Below, one piece after another: positions 46,792-55,856 of a stretch of 64,000 nt of DNA. Numbering within the stretch: the first letter of the stretch is position 1; each line of letters begins with the position of its first letter. The notes beneath the pieces were generated by a model. That model saw only the letters and a list, made by a program, of their open reading frames with translations, searched no databases and had not been told where the DNA came from. The position numbers and the translations under genes are program-made. Location of the stretch: NCBI RefSeq assembly GCF_029953635.1, contig NZ_CP124543.1, positions 1,653,455 through 1,717,454 of the forward strand, read 5' to 3'. Source of the stretch: Halotia branconii CENA392. Lineage in GTDB: Bacteria; Cyanobacteriota; Cyanobacteriia; Cyanobacteriales; Nostocaceae.

Positions 46792-47217
46792 ATGCCTATT
46801 GAGGTTTTGTTAGTAGAAGATAATCCTGGCGATGCCCAACTCACGCGGATTGCTCTGGAAGATAGCAAAATCTCGGTTAATCTGAATGTGGTTGAAGATG
46901 GAGTGGAGGCAATGGCATTTTTGCGAAAACAAGAAAAATATGCTAAAGTTCCACATCCGGATATTGTGCTACTCGATTTAAATCTACCTAGAAAAGATGG
47001 ACGAGAAGTACTAGCAGAAATCAAAACTGATGCTACTCTCAAGCGAATCCCTGTAGTTGTTTTAACAACTTCCCAGGCCGAAGAAGACATACTCAAAGCT
47101 TATAACCTTTCTGCTAACTGTTATATAACCAAACCCGTTGACTTCGATCAATTCGTTAAAATTGTACAGTCCATAGAAGATTTTTGGTTTGCGATTGTAA
47201 AACTGCCACCGGAGTAA
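46792..47217 (+). CDS. Single-domain response regulator (Rcp1-like)
   Basis: 141 residues from ATG at 46792; a GTG at 46771 is an alternative. Receiver domain only: [13 protein letters not shown], the phospho-acceptor Asp in [17 protein letters not shown] (about residue 60), [12 protein letters not shown] and the Lys in YITKPVDF. Such small receivers are partners of phytochrome-like kinases. It lies 120 bp after the kinase gene and overlaps the hybrid kinase start region, so the three genes probably work in one relay. Confidence 0.9.
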   Translation: MPIEVLLVEDNPGDAQLTRIALEDSKISVNLNVVEDGVEAMAFLRKQEKYAKVPHPDIVLLDLNLPRKDGREVLAEIKTDATLKRIPVVVLTTSQAEEDILKAYNLSANCYITKPVDFDQFVKIVQSIEDFWFAIVKLPPE

Positions 47218-47222
47218 TGGCA

Positions 47223-49514
47223 ATGGCAGGTGAAATTATTAAAGTTTTATTAGTTGAAGATAACCCTGGTGATGTTTTTTTATTGCAAGAGTTATTAAAA
47301 GAAGTAACTACTGTGAGGGTGGAGTTGCAGCCAGTCGAGCGACTGTCTGAAGCCCTTGAGTGCTTAGTTAGCAAGAGTTTTGATGTGATGCTGTTAGACC
47401 TTTCTTTACCTGATAGCCAGGGAATAGAAACTTTTCTCCAGGCGACTCGCCAGGCGAAAGCAACTCCCATTATTGTACTAACAGGTTTAGATGATGAAAC
47501 CTTAGCACTCCGGGCAATGCAACAAGGAGCGCAAGATTATTTAGTTAAGGGAAAAGTTACAGGCGACTTGTTAGTGCGTTCTATGCGTTATGCTATCGAG
47601 CGTCAGCGGGTAGAAGATGCACTGCGACAAAGTGAAGAACGCTTTCGGGTTGCTCTAAAAAACTCCCCCATTTTTGTTTTCAACCAAGACAAAGATTTAA
47701 ATTATACCTGGGTTTATAATCCCATTTCTGGATGGACAGTCGAAGAAATGTTAGGTAAACATGATTTCGATTTGATTCCAGCTAAAGATGCTGAGCGTCT
47801 AACTGCCATTAAACATAGTGTGCTGATCAATGGTATTAGTACCAGAGAGGAAATATCTATAACTACTCCCCAAGGAATTAAATATTATGATTTGACCGTC
47901 GAACCATTACGCAATGAATCACAAGAAATTATCGGCATCACCTGTGCCAGCATTGATATTAGTGAACGTCAAAATGCACAGCGCGATCGCCTATTAGCTG
48001 AAGAAAAAATCCGCCAACAAGCAGCACTATTAGATGTCACCACTGATGCTATTTGTTTGCGTGATTTAGAAAATAAAATTATCTTTTGGAACAAAGGTGC
48101 AGAAAATCTCTATGGCTGGAAGGCTTACGAGGTTTATGGTAAAAATGCCAGCGAGGTTTTACTTAATGAACCTTCTCCAGAATTTGATGCCGCTTTATTA
48201 AATGTGATTACCAAAGGCAAGTGGCAAGGCGAGTTAACAAAAGTTACCAAAACAGGTAGAGAAATATTAGTTGCTAGCCGTTGGAGTTTGGTAAGCGATG
48301 CTTGGGAGAAACCTAAATCAATTCTTTCTGTAGATACAGACATTACTGAAAAGAAACAACTAGAAGCACAATTGTTTCGTGCCCAACGCTTGGAAAGTAT
48401 TGGTACCCTAGCTAGTGGTATTGCTCACGACCTTAACAATATCCTGACACCGATTTTAGCCGGGGCGCAACTTCTACCATTAAAATTCCCCGATGCAGAT
48501 GAACGAACTCGACATCTTTTGGAGATTTTGGAAATTAATGCCAAACGTGGGTCAGATTTAGTCAAGCAGGTTTTATCGTTTGCAAGGGGTGTAGAAGGTA
48601 AGCACATCACCTTGCAAATCAGACATTTAATTACAGAAGTAGCCAAAATTCTCAAAGAAACGTTTCCCAAATCTATCGAAATTTCTATCAATGTTCCGCA
48701 AGATTTGTGGCTAGTTTCTGGAGATACTACTCAACTCCATCAAGTGTTGATGAATTTGTGCGTTAATGCCCGTGATGCTATGCCTAATGGTGGTATTTTA
48801 ACCATCTCTGGGGAAAATCTTTTTATTGACGAAAATTATGTTCGCATGAACCTGGAAGCAAAGATAGGATCATACACAGTGATTACTGTTGCAGATACGG
48901 GAATTGGGATTCCTGCTGAAGTTTTAGATAGAATTTTTGAGCCATTCTTCACCACAAAAGATGTGGGACAAGGTACAGGTTTAGGGCTTTCCACTGTACT
49001 GGGTATTGTTAAAAGCCACGGTGGTTTTGTAAATGTTTATAGTGAGGTAGGAACTGGAACTTATTTTAAAGTGTACTTACCAGCCGTTAAAGGAACAGAA
49101 ACATTCAGCACAGAAGTAGCTAAACCACTTTTAGGAGATGGGAAACTGATTTTAGTTGTAGATGATGAGTCTGCAATTCTAGATATCACCAAAACATCCT
49201 TACAAACTCACCAATATCAAACTCTGATTGCGAATGATGGTATTGAGGCGATCGCCCAATATGCCCAACATGCAGATAAAATCAGTGCTGTACTCATAGA
49301 TATCATGTTACCGACATTAGACGGTTTTACTGCGATCCGCACTTTGAAAAAAATTAACCCCCAAGTCAAAATTATTGCTACTAGTGGACTAATGTCCAGC
49401 AATAAACTAAAAGTATTGACCGACATTGGTGTAACTACTTTTTTATCAAAACCCTACACTATTAATGAATTATTGCTGACTTTGCAAAAGGCACTCAATC
49501 AAAAAAGGCGATAA
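47223..49514 (+). CDS. Hybrid sensor kinase (REC-PAS-PAS-HisKA-HATPase-REC)
   Basis: 763 residues from ATG at 47223, chosen because GGAG lies 8 bp upstream; another ATG at 47217 overlaps the previous stop. N-terminal receiver: [15 protein letters not shown] with the Asp in FDVMLLDLSLP; two PAS segments (about 150-270 and 275-390); HisKA SGIAHDLNNILTPIL; HATPase with MNLCVNARDAMPNG, DTGIGIPAEV and GTGLGLSTVLGI; C-terminal receiver VDDESAILDITK with the Asp in AVLIDIMLPTLDG. All key residues present. Confidence 0.9.
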   Translation: MAGEIIKVLLVEDNPGDVFLLQELLKEVTTVRVELQPVERLSEALECLVSKSFDVMLLDLSLPDSQGIETFLQATRQAKATPIIVLTGLDDETLALRAMQQGAQDYLVKGKVTGDLLVRSMRYAIERQRVEDALRQSEERFRVALKNSPIFVFNQDKDLNYTWVYNPISGWTVEEMLGKHDFDLIPAKDAERLTAIKHSVLINGISTREEISITTPQGIKYYDLTVEPLRNESQEIIGITCASIDISERQNAQRDRLLAEEKIRQQAALLDVTTDAICLRDLENKIIFWNKGAENLYGWKAYEVYGKNASEVLLNEPSPEFDAALLNVITKGKWQGELTKVTKTGREILVASRWSLVSDAWEKPKSILSVDTDITEKKQLEAQLFRAQRLESIGTLASGIAHDLNNILTPILAGAQLLPLKFPDADERTRHLLEILEINAKRGSDLVKQVLSFARGVEGKHITLQIRHLITEVAKILKETFPKSIEISINVPQDLWLVSGDTTQLHQVLMNLCVNARDAMPNGGILTISGENLFIDENYVRMNLEAKIGSYTVITVADTGIGIPAEVLDRIFEPFFTTKDVGQGTGLGLSTVLGIVKSHGGFVNVYSEVGTGTYFKVYLPAVKGTETFSTEVAKPLLGDGKLILVVDDESAILDITKTSLQTHQYQTLIANDGIEAIAQYAQHADKISAVLIDIMLPTLDGFTAIRTLKKINPQVKIIATSGLMSSNKLKVLTDIGVTTFLSKPYTINELLLTLQKALNQKRR

Positions 49515-49607
49515 AAACTTCATCCACAAGGGGATAGAGTTTTGTTAGTGGTCAGTGGTCAGTGGTCAGTTGTCAGTTGTCAGTAGTGTAATAAAGATGT
49601 TTTTAAT

Positions 49608-49639
49608 ATCATGTCCGCGTAATTAGTTATAATTCCCGC
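49608..49639. repeat. 32-bp repeat, twin of 5772-5803
   Basis: Matches the reverse complement of 5772-5803 with one difference. It is preceded by a GTCAGTGGTCAGTGGTCAGT tract (about 49548-49588). Confidence 0.8.
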
Positions 49640-49669
49640 ACCTATGTAAAAAGCATGAAACCCTCTTTC

Positions 49670-49753
49670 CCCCTGCCCCCTGCTCCCTGCTCCCTGCTCC
49701 CTGCTCCCTGCTCCCTGCTCCCTGCTCCCTGCTCCCTGCCCCCTGCCCCCTGC
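49670..49753. repeat. 7-bp short tandem repeat (CTCCCTG/CCCCCTG)
   Basis: About eleven copies of a 7-base unit. This is the classical heptanucleotide short tandem repeat described in heterocystous cyanobacteria. No coding use is evident. Confidence 0.92.
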
Positions 49754-49791
49754 GGTCTTAATGGATAAGTCTTTACCCGAACACGATATGA

Positions 49792-50298
49792 TTATTGTCT
49801 GCTGAGTGTTTGATTACAGAGGGCGATTGTAAATGCCGTTGCTGCTGCCAGTGCTGCTACTGTGCGGACATGGTTCCAAAATGTCCAATTGGTGAGGTAT
49901 CTAGCCCACAGGTTAGCACCTTCAACGCTATCTGGTTTAGCGATCGCTAGTGCATCGTTCAGTGGTACATTAAACGCGATCGTCACTAAAATAGTGCCAA
50001 TTAAATAAAGCAAGCTGCCGATAAGTAAGTAGGTAGCACTAGGTTGATGCCACTTTAATATCGAGTCAATTCCTAGCAAAATGCAAGCTGTAGCCGTTCC
50101 AAACAGCGCCACCATAAACAACGGATTAATCGCTGTGATATTAATGGATTGCATCGCAGTAATACCCTCTTTCGGTTCTAATCGTGCAAGGGCATTCATC
50201 ACGAAAGTCGAAAAGGCAAAGAAGATGCCAGCCACCAACCCACAGCCTAGGGCTGCAAAAAGCGTCACAGGAAAACGCAAATTGTCAACAATCATCAT
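49792..50298 (-). CDS. DUF1772-family membrane protein
   Basis: 168 residues with four hydrophobic segments: FAALGCGLVAGIFFAFSTFV, INPLFMVALFGTATACILLG, ATYLLIGSLLYLIGTILVTI and a final one ending FTIALC. The pattern and NVPLNDALA plus WARYLTNWTFWNHVR match the DUF1772 (anthrone oxygenase-like) family as I recall it. No catalytic role can be shown. It is transcribed toward the tandem repeat and lies downstream of the PerR-like gene on the same strand. Confidence 0.8.
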   Translation of the reverse strand: MMIVDNLRFPVTLFAALGCGLVAGIFFAFSTFVMNALARLEPKEGITAMQSINITAINPLFMVALFGTATACILLGIDSILKWHQPSATYLLIGSLLYLIGTILVTIAFNVPLNDALAIAKPDSVEGANLWARYLTNWTFWNHVRTVAALAAATAFTIALCNQTLSRQ

Positions 50299-50349
50299 AC
50301 TTTAGTTTGATTTTAAAGTTGATATTAATTCATCTATCGTAATCAGGAA

Positions 50350-50772
50350 TTAATCAACTATACAGCGATCGCACAAACCCTGAACTGTGACTTCATAAGT
50401 CTCACCACGCAAACCAGGGCGGAGATTTTTCATTTCTATACACTGAAAATTATTCCAGGCGATGTCTTCAATAGCACCACATTGGCGACAACAAAAGTGA
50501 TGATGAGGCTCCACTTTGGCATCATAACGAGAAACCCCTTGCTCTAGCAACACCTCCCGCACCAGACCTACTTCTCGCAATGCCTGCAAAGAACTATAAA
50601 TCGTCGCCTGCGATGAGACGGGAAAATCTTTATTGAGTTCGGTGAGGATTTGCTCAACTGTAGGATGGTCGGCACGAGATAACAAATTTGCATAGACCGC
50701 AAATCGCTGAGGGGTCACTCTCAAACCCCTAGACTTTAAGGTTTGAACAATTGCGCTTGCTTGTTGCTGCAT
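50350..50772 (-). CDS. Fur-family repressor, PerR-like
   Basis: 140 residues. N-terminal winged helix (LKSRGLRVTPQRFAVYANLL; SSQATIYSSLQALREVGLV), then a metal-binding region PHHHFCCRQCGAIEDIA and a second pair GLCDRC. CxxC pairs hold structural Zn; the His cluster would hold regulatory Fe or Mn. Divergence from a peroxiredoxin gene argues for a peroxide-responsive PerR (FurC-type) rather than iron Fur. It probably represses that gene and itself. Confidence 0.88.
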   Translation of the reverse strand: MQQQASAIVQTLKSRGLRVTPQRFAVYANLLSRADHPTVEQILTELNKDFPVSSQATIYSSLQALREVGLVREVLLEQGVSRYDAKVEPHHHFCCRQCGAIEDIAWNNFQCIEMKNLRPGLRGETYEVTVQGLCDRCIVD

Positions 50773-50799
50773 ACTTGCTGCTGCATTTGATGATATATT

Positions 50800-50840
50800 A
50801 CCTAATTATAATTCATATTAGTAATAAATTAATATTATGT
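50800..50840. promoter_or_regulatory. Candidate PerR-box region
   Basis: TAATTATAATTCATATTAGT and the following AATAAATTAATATTATG show inverted AT-rich half-sites near the PerR consensus, between the divergent regulator and peroxiredoxin genes. The region is AT-rich anyway so chance matches are easy. Confidence 0.35.
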
Positions 50841-50969
50841 TTAACTTAAAAATATGCTTAAGTATTTATAACTATTGAATATTTATTAAATCAGAATTAT
50901 TCTGATTTACAAGCTGTAAAACGCAACCACAAGCTAACACACCCATTAATTGAGAGGTTCAATATAGCT

Positions 50970-51512
50970 ATGATCACAAAAGTTCCTAACGTTGTATTTA
51001 AAACCCGCGTTCGTGATGAGTCCATTGGTGGATCAAATCCTTTCCGTTGGCAAGATCTCACCACTCAAGAAATTTTCGGTGGTAAGCGTGTTGTTGTATT
51101 TTCACTACCTGGAGCTTTTACTCCTACTTGTTCCACCTCACACCTTCCCCGTTATGAAGAACTCTACGCAGATTTTCAAGCTTTAGGGGTGGATCGAGTA
51201 ATCTGTGTATCTGTGAATGATGCCTTCGTCATGTATCAGTGGGGTAAACAACAAAATGCGAAGAATGTTTTCTTGCTTCCTGATGGCAATGGTGAGTTTA
51301 CCCGTAAAATGGGGATGTTAGTTGATAAACATAACTTAGGCTTTGGAATGCGCTCTTGGCGTTATTCAATGGTAGTTAACGACGGTAACATCGAAAAAAT
51401 GTTCGTTGAGCCGGGTTTTGAAGATAGTTGCGCCACAGATCCGTTTGAAGTCTCAGATGCAGACACTATGCTGGCTTACCTCAAAGAAGCTAAGACCGCC
51501 GTTGCTGTTTAA
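50970..51512 (+). CDS. Prx5-type peroxiredoxin
   Basis: 180 residues, with a GAGAGG ribosome site upstream. It reduces peroxides with thiols. Seen: the peroxidatic Cys in [15 protein letters not shown] (Cys54) and a second Cys in [10 protein letters not shown]. The long N-terminal segment and [11 protein letters not shown] fit type II/Prx5 enzymes, which often use glutathione or glutaredoxin. The next gene encodes glutathione reductase, supporting a glutathione-driven cycle. Confidence 0.9.
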   Translation: MITKVPNVVFKTRVRDESIGGSNPFRWQDLTTQEIFGGKRVVVFSLPGAFTPTCSTSHLPRYEELYADFQALGVDRVICVSVNDAFVMYQWGKQQNAKNVFLLPDGNGEFTRKMGMLVDKHNLGFGMRSWRYSMVVNDGNIEKMFVEPGFEDSCATDPFEVSDADTMLAYLKEAKTAVAV

Positions 51513-51608
51513 ACTTTGACAGAATTTAAATACTTTACACGATATCAATAATATGTAGAGGTGTGGCAATGTCGCATCTCTACAAAAAATCTCAACCCTG
51601 GTGGATAC

Positions 51609-52979
51609 ATGAGTTACGATTTCGACCTATTTGTAATTGGTGCAGGTTCCGGTGGTATTGCGACTGCCAGACGAGCCGCAGAATATGGTGCTAAGGTAGG
51701 GATTGCTGAGTTTGACAGACTAGGCGGAACCTGCGTTAATCGTGGCTGTGTTCCTAAAAAGTTAATGGTTTACGCCTCTCATTTTCCTGATTTATTTGAA
51801 GATGCCCAAGGCTATGGCTGGAGTCCAGTCAAAAGTACTATGGATTGGGAAAAGATGATTACGGCAGTCAACAATGAGGTGATTCGCCTGAATGGGATTT
51901 ATCAAAAAATGCTGGATAACTCTAAGGTGGAACTTTTAGAGGGACACGGCAAATTTGTGGATGCTCATACAATTGTAGTTGGCGAACGCCAAGTAACCGC
52001 AGATAAAATTTTGATTGCCGTTGGTGGTCATCCCATTAGACCCAATATTTTGGGAATTGAACACGCCATTACTTCCGATGATATTTTTCACCTCAAACAA
52101 CAGCCCAAACGCATGGTAATTTTGGGAGGAGGTTATATTGGTTCAGAATTTGCCTGCATCTTAAATGGCATGGGAACTGAAGTTACCCAAATAATTCGGA
52201 GTGACAAAATTTTGCGTGGCTTCGATGATGATTTGCGGACTGAAATTCAAGAAGGAATGGCTCATCATGGAATCAAGATTGTCCACAACAGCGAACTGAT
52301 TGCGATCGAAAAAGATTCAGAAGGAATTAAAGTTACAGTCCGCGGGAATGCTAAATCTGAGGAATCCGACGAATTTGAAGAAACAGTTGTGACTGATGCA
52401 GTCAGTTTAGCCGCGGTTGGTCGCAAACCAAACACTCACGAATTAGGTTTAGAAAATACCAAAGTCAAGCGTCACGATGGAGCAATTGTAGTTGATAAAT
52501 ACAGTCAAACAACTGAAGAAAATATCTATGCAGTTGGAGATTGTACAAATAACATTAATCTAACTCCAGTAGCAATTAATGAAGGTCGGGCTTTAGCAGA
52601 CACCTTATTTGGTGGTAAGTCTCGGATCATGAGTTATGAAAATGTCCCTACAGCTATCTTTACAACCCCAGAAGCGGCAACTGTCGGACTAACTGAGGCA
52701 GAAGCCAGAGAACAATACGGTGATGCGGTGAAGATTTATAAAAGTCGCTTCCGACCAATGTATTACACCTTAGCTGGTAAAGACGAAAAAACCATGATGA
52801 AATTGGTAGTCGATCAAACTACCGATAAGGTGTTAGGAGCGCACATGGTAGGCACAAGTGCCGCAGAGATTATTCAAGGTGTAGCGATCGCTGTTAAAAT
52901 GGGCGCAACCAAAGCTAACTTTGATGCCACAGTAGGGATACATCCTACTTCTGCTGAAGAATTTGTGACTATGCGATAA
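51609..52979 (+). CDS. gor: Glutathione-disulfide reductase
   Basis: 456 residues from ATG at 51609. The frame reaches 51561 but the upstream codons are not conserved in type. It reduces oxidised glutathione with NADPH. Seen: FAD site VIGAGSGGIATARRAAEYG, redox-active GGTCVNRGCVPKK, NADPH-binding ILGGGYIGSEFACIL, second FAD motif YAVGDCTNNINLTP and the C-terminal active-site HPTSAEEFVTMR. Separated by 96 bp from the peroxiredoxin gene in the same direction. Confidence 0.94.
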   Translation: MSYDFDLFVIGAGSGGIATARRAAEYGAKVGIAEFDRLGGTCVNRGCVPKKLMVYASHFPDLFEDAQGYGWSPVKSTMDWEKMITAVNNEVIRLNGIYQKMLDNSKVELLEGHGKFVDAHTIVVGERQVTADKILIAVGGHPIRPNILGIEHAITSDDIFHLKQQPKRMVILGGGYIGSEFACILNGMGTEVTQIIRSDKILRGFDDDLRTEIQEGMAHHGIKIVHNSELIAIEKDSEGIKVTVRGNAKSEESDEFEETVVTDAVSLAAVGRKPNTHELGLENTKVKRHDGAIVVDKYSQTTEENIYAVGDCTNNINLTPVAINEGRALADTLFGGKSRIMSYENVPTAIFTTPEAATVGLTEAEAREQYGDAVKIYKSRFRPMYYTLAGKDEKTMMKLVVDQTTDKVLGAHMVGTSAAEIIQGVAIAVKMGATKANFDATVGIHPTSAEEFVTMR

Positions 52980-53065
52980 GAGCCTGTTGAAACAACTAGG
53001 GTTTACACCATTTCACTAAATATTTGAAACAAATGATTGGTCTTTAATTCTTTCCCCCTGGTTAC

Positions 53066-53358
53066 CTACGGTGTACACACAAGTCATCTAAAACTGCCCC
53101 ATTGACTAACAATGCGATTGTATCGGCTGACAGTGCCAATGTCTCGACTAACAATGCGATTGTATCGGCTGACAATGCCAATGTCTCGACTGACAATGCG
53201 ATTGTATCGGCTGACAATGCCAATGTCTCGACTAACAATGCGATTGTATCGGCTGACAATGCCAATGTCTCGACTAACAATGCGATTGTACTGGCCTGCA
53301 AAAATTAACCCACCTGACGTTACACAGCAACTCTAAAAGACTTGTGTGTACACGCTAG
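53066..53358. mobile_element. 293-bp element with 10-bp target duplications carrying a tandem array
   Basis: The ends CTACGGTGTACACACAAGTC (left) and CTAGCGTGTACACACAAGTC (right, read inward) are inverted repeats continuing with lower identity for about 32 bp. The perfect direct repeat CCCTGGTTAC flanks it at 53056-53065 and 53359-53368. The interior is mainly the 42-bp array. No transposase. Confidence 0.85.
53100..53290. repeat. 42-bp tandem repeat array (2 x 21 bp)
   Basis: About four and a half copies of a 42-bp unit, each unit itself two related 21-bp halves, sharing the pattern GCATTGTTAGTCGAGACATT / GCATTGTCAGCCGATACAAT on the minus strand. It is open in several frames because the period is a multiple of three, but is not called as a gene. 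It has no spacers, so it is not CRISPR. Confidence 0.9.
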
Positions 53359-53453
53359 CCCTGGTTACTGAGCGTCTTGTACTGAGCGAAGCCGAAGTAA
53401 GTCGAAGTATGCTCCCTGCTCCCCTGCTATCTACTTGTATCAATTTAACGGTA

Positions 53454-54911
53454 TTAGGTCATCGGCAATGTCAAGGTAAATGCGGTTTGCTCGTCAGATA
53501 TGGAATTTAGGGTAAGATCGCCCCGATGGGCGCGGGCAATTTCACGAGCTAAACTCAGTCCTAGTCCAATTCCTTCAACTTGTCGAGTACGCGCCGGATC
53601 GCCGCGATAGAAGCGGTCAAACAGGCGATCGCGATCGCTTTGGGGAATGTTTTTTGATGCATTGGCGATCGTAATCTGGATATTTGTGTGCATTTTCTTT
53701 ACGTAAATCTTGATCCAGCCGTTGGTAAGATTGTATTTGATGGCATTACTCAACAGATTTTGCAGAACTTGCATGAGTAAATCGCGATCGCCTTGTACCT
53801 TTAGTCCAGCAGGAATGTCAGTTTGCAAACTTAAGTGAGGAGCCAACAGTTCCACATCCTCAACCATCTCCATCAGCAACTGAGAAATATCCACTTCAAC
53901 TAAATACAAGCTCATTTGTCCTGCATCTGCTAGAGATAGCAGCAAGAGTTTCCGTATAATTCCACTCAGGCGGCGTACTTCATCCAAAAGATTGCTTAAG
54001 CGCTGTTGCACTTCACTTCCTGAGTCAACTTGTTGCAAAGTTCTTTCTAGTTCGCCTTGCAGAATAGTCAGCGGGGTTTTTAGTTCGTGGGCTGCGTCAG
54101 CACTAAAACGGGAAGCTTGAGTAAAACTGCGTTCCAGGCGTGACAGCATTTGGTTAAACACCTGAATCAATTCGACAAACTCAACATCAGTTGTACCAAT
54201 GGGAATCCGCTGATCTAGCCCTTTAACTGTCACCTGTTGAATTACACCCGTTAATTGAGCGATAGGACGCAAAGCCCCAGCAGAAATTAACCATGCTCCC
54301 ACCGCAACGAGTAGCAACGCTATCGGAATGGAAACAAAGAAGATATTGCGAATGCTAGCCATCTCTTGATTGACCAATTGCAGGCTCACAGCCAGAGCAA
54401 CCTGACTATTAGGAAATTTAACGGTTCCAATTCGCCAAGTTGTTTTTGTTGTTTGTAAAGTCACCAATTGCGGAGCAAGTGGGCGAAAGGGCGGTATATC
54501 TAAGGATGGATTTGGTCGTTCTCTAGTTGGGGGTGGTGGTATGGGTGTTAATTGAAGACGCTGAAGTAATAGGCGGTTCACCTCACTATCCGCAGGTAAA
54601 GAGTTAAATTTATCAACTGTCTTACCGTCGGCATCAAGCACTAACAAGGCGATAGGGGTTTTGGTATTGGTTCCGAAGCCGGGTAATAATTCTGGGCGCA
54701 GAGGCGTTAGCGCAGCCTCTCGTAAAGATCGCTTTCTTTCTGGTGGGCGACTAGCGCGCATTAACTGATTTAATAGTTCTGCATCAAGGCGGCTAATCTT
54801 GGCATTGTAAATCTGAAACCAGGAGACTGCACCAAACCCAACTAATGTACTGCCAGCCAGAGCCGCAGACAATAGAGCAATTCGGAGTCGAAACGATCGC
54901 AGTTGTTTCAC
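53454..54911 (-). CDS. Membrane sensor histidine kinase
   Basis: 485 residues, start GTG at 54911, overlapping the regulator's stop (GTGA). Two membrane helices: IALLSAALAGSTLVGFGAVSW (about 10-31) and FVSIPIALLLVAVGAWLI (about 195-212), enclosing a periplasmic domain with a Pro-rich stretch. HAMP after the second helix; HisKA ADAAHELKTPLTILQ; N-box LQNLLSNAIKYN; IGLGLSLAREI. It pairs with the upstream regulator in one operon. Resembles heavy-metal or stress sensors, but the ligand is unknown. Confidence 0.9.
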   Translation of the reverse strand: MKQLRSFRLRIALLSAALAGSTLVGFGAVSWFQIYNAKISRLDAELLNQLMRASRPPERKRSLREAALTPLRPELLPGFGTNTKTPIALLVLDADGKTVDKFNSLPADSEVNRLLLQRLQLTPIPPPPTRERPNPSLDIPPFRPLAPQLVTLQTTKTTWRIGTVKFPNSQVALAVSLQLVNQEMASIRNIFFVSIPIALLLVAVGAWLISAGALRPIAQLTGVIQQVTVKGLDQRIPIGTTDVEFVELIQVFNQMLSRLERSFTQASRFSADAAHELKTPLTILQGELERTLQQVDSGSEVQQRLSNLLDEVRRLSGIIRKLLLLSLADAGQMSLYLVEVDISQLLMEMVEDVELLAPHLSLQTDIPAGLKVQGDRDLLMQVLQNLLSNAIKYNLTNGWIKIYVKKMHTNIQITIANASKNIPQSDRDRLFDRFYRGDPARTRQVEGIGLGLSLAREIARAHRGDLTLNSISDEQTAFTLTLPMT

Positions 54912-55591
54912 AATTGAGATTCTGGTTTGCGAAACCGATAGCCAACACCGCGAATACTTTCAATCCAACTGACTTCATTGATGGGGTCAATTTTTTTACG
55001 GATGCGCTGGATACATACATCCACAACATTGGTGTTGGGGTTAAAGTCGTAACCCCAAATATGTTCTAGGATTTGGGTACGGGTAAAAACTCGTCCGGGA
55101 GAGCGCATCAGATATTCCAACAAATTAAACTCGCGGCTGGTAAGTTCAATTGCCTTTTGATTGCAAGTAACTTCTCGCGCGATGCGATCAAGTTTGATTG
55201 GCCCAACCGCTAAGAGATTTTGGCGTTCTCCCACACTCCGACGCACAACCGCATGAATCCGAGCCGCTAACTCTTCTACAAAAAACGGCTTGGCAATGTA
55301 ATCATCGGCTCCTAAGTTTAAACCTTCCAGGCGATCATCAAGTTCATTACGAGCCGTCAACAAAATTACTGGAGCATTACGACCTTCTCGCCGCAGTTGT
55401 TTGAGAATCGATAATCCATCTTTTCCCGGAACCATAATATCCAGAATAATCGCATCATATTCGTTATCCAATGCTCGCAGATATCCTTCATCACCATTGT
55501 CACAGTAGTCTACGACAAATCCCTGCTCCTTCAGCCCAGCCCGGACGAAGTTAGCAATTTTTGCTTCATCTTCAACAAATAGAACGTTCAC
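54908..55591 (-). CDS. OmpR-type response regulator
   Basis: 227 residues. Receiver: VLFVEDEAKIANFVRAGLKE, Asp in AIILDIMVPGKDGLS, Lys in YIAKPFFVEEL. C-terminal winged helix with TSREFNLLEYLMRSPGRVFT and IRGVGYRFRKPE. It is the first gene of the two-gene operon and is similar to CusR/CopR-type regulators; metal response is only suggested. Confidence 0.92.
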   Translation of the reverse strand: MNVLFVEDEAKIANFVRAGLKEQGFVVDYCDNGDEGYLRALDNEYDAIILDIMVPGKDGLSILKQLRREGRNAPVILLTARNELDDRLEGLNLGADDYIAKPFFVEELAARIHAVVRRSVGERQNLLAVGPIKLDRIAREVTCNQKAIELTSREFNLLEYLMRSPGRVFTRTQILEHIWGYDFNPNTNVVDVCIQRIRKKIDPINEVSWIESIRGVGYRFRKPESQL

Positions 55592-55856
55592 AAGTATTTA
55601 TTACTTTATTTATTGCTTTATTTTAAATTGATTACTCTTAAGCTGAAATTACAAAAGTGTAATTGAGAAACTAGGTCAGCTGTCATTTTGGGGTGGCTTA
55701 ATCAAAAATGTAAACACAATAATTTTTGAGGTCAAAGAAGAGGCAGAGGGGCAGGGAGCGGGGAGCAGGGGAGAAGACCCCATCTATGAATGGAAGGGCT
55801 TGGTGGGGATTAAATCCCCGTCCGAGAACAAATTATGAATACTTACAATAGACATC

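Noticed and set aside
53100-53290. Regular repeats that might suggest a CRISPR array
   Set aside because: The units are adjacent with no unique spacers, the unit is 42 bp with a 21-bp substructure, and no cas genes are near.
53062-53308. Open frames across the 42-bp array on both strands
   Set aside because: They arise because the period is a multiple of three without stops; there is no ribosome site or supporting composition.
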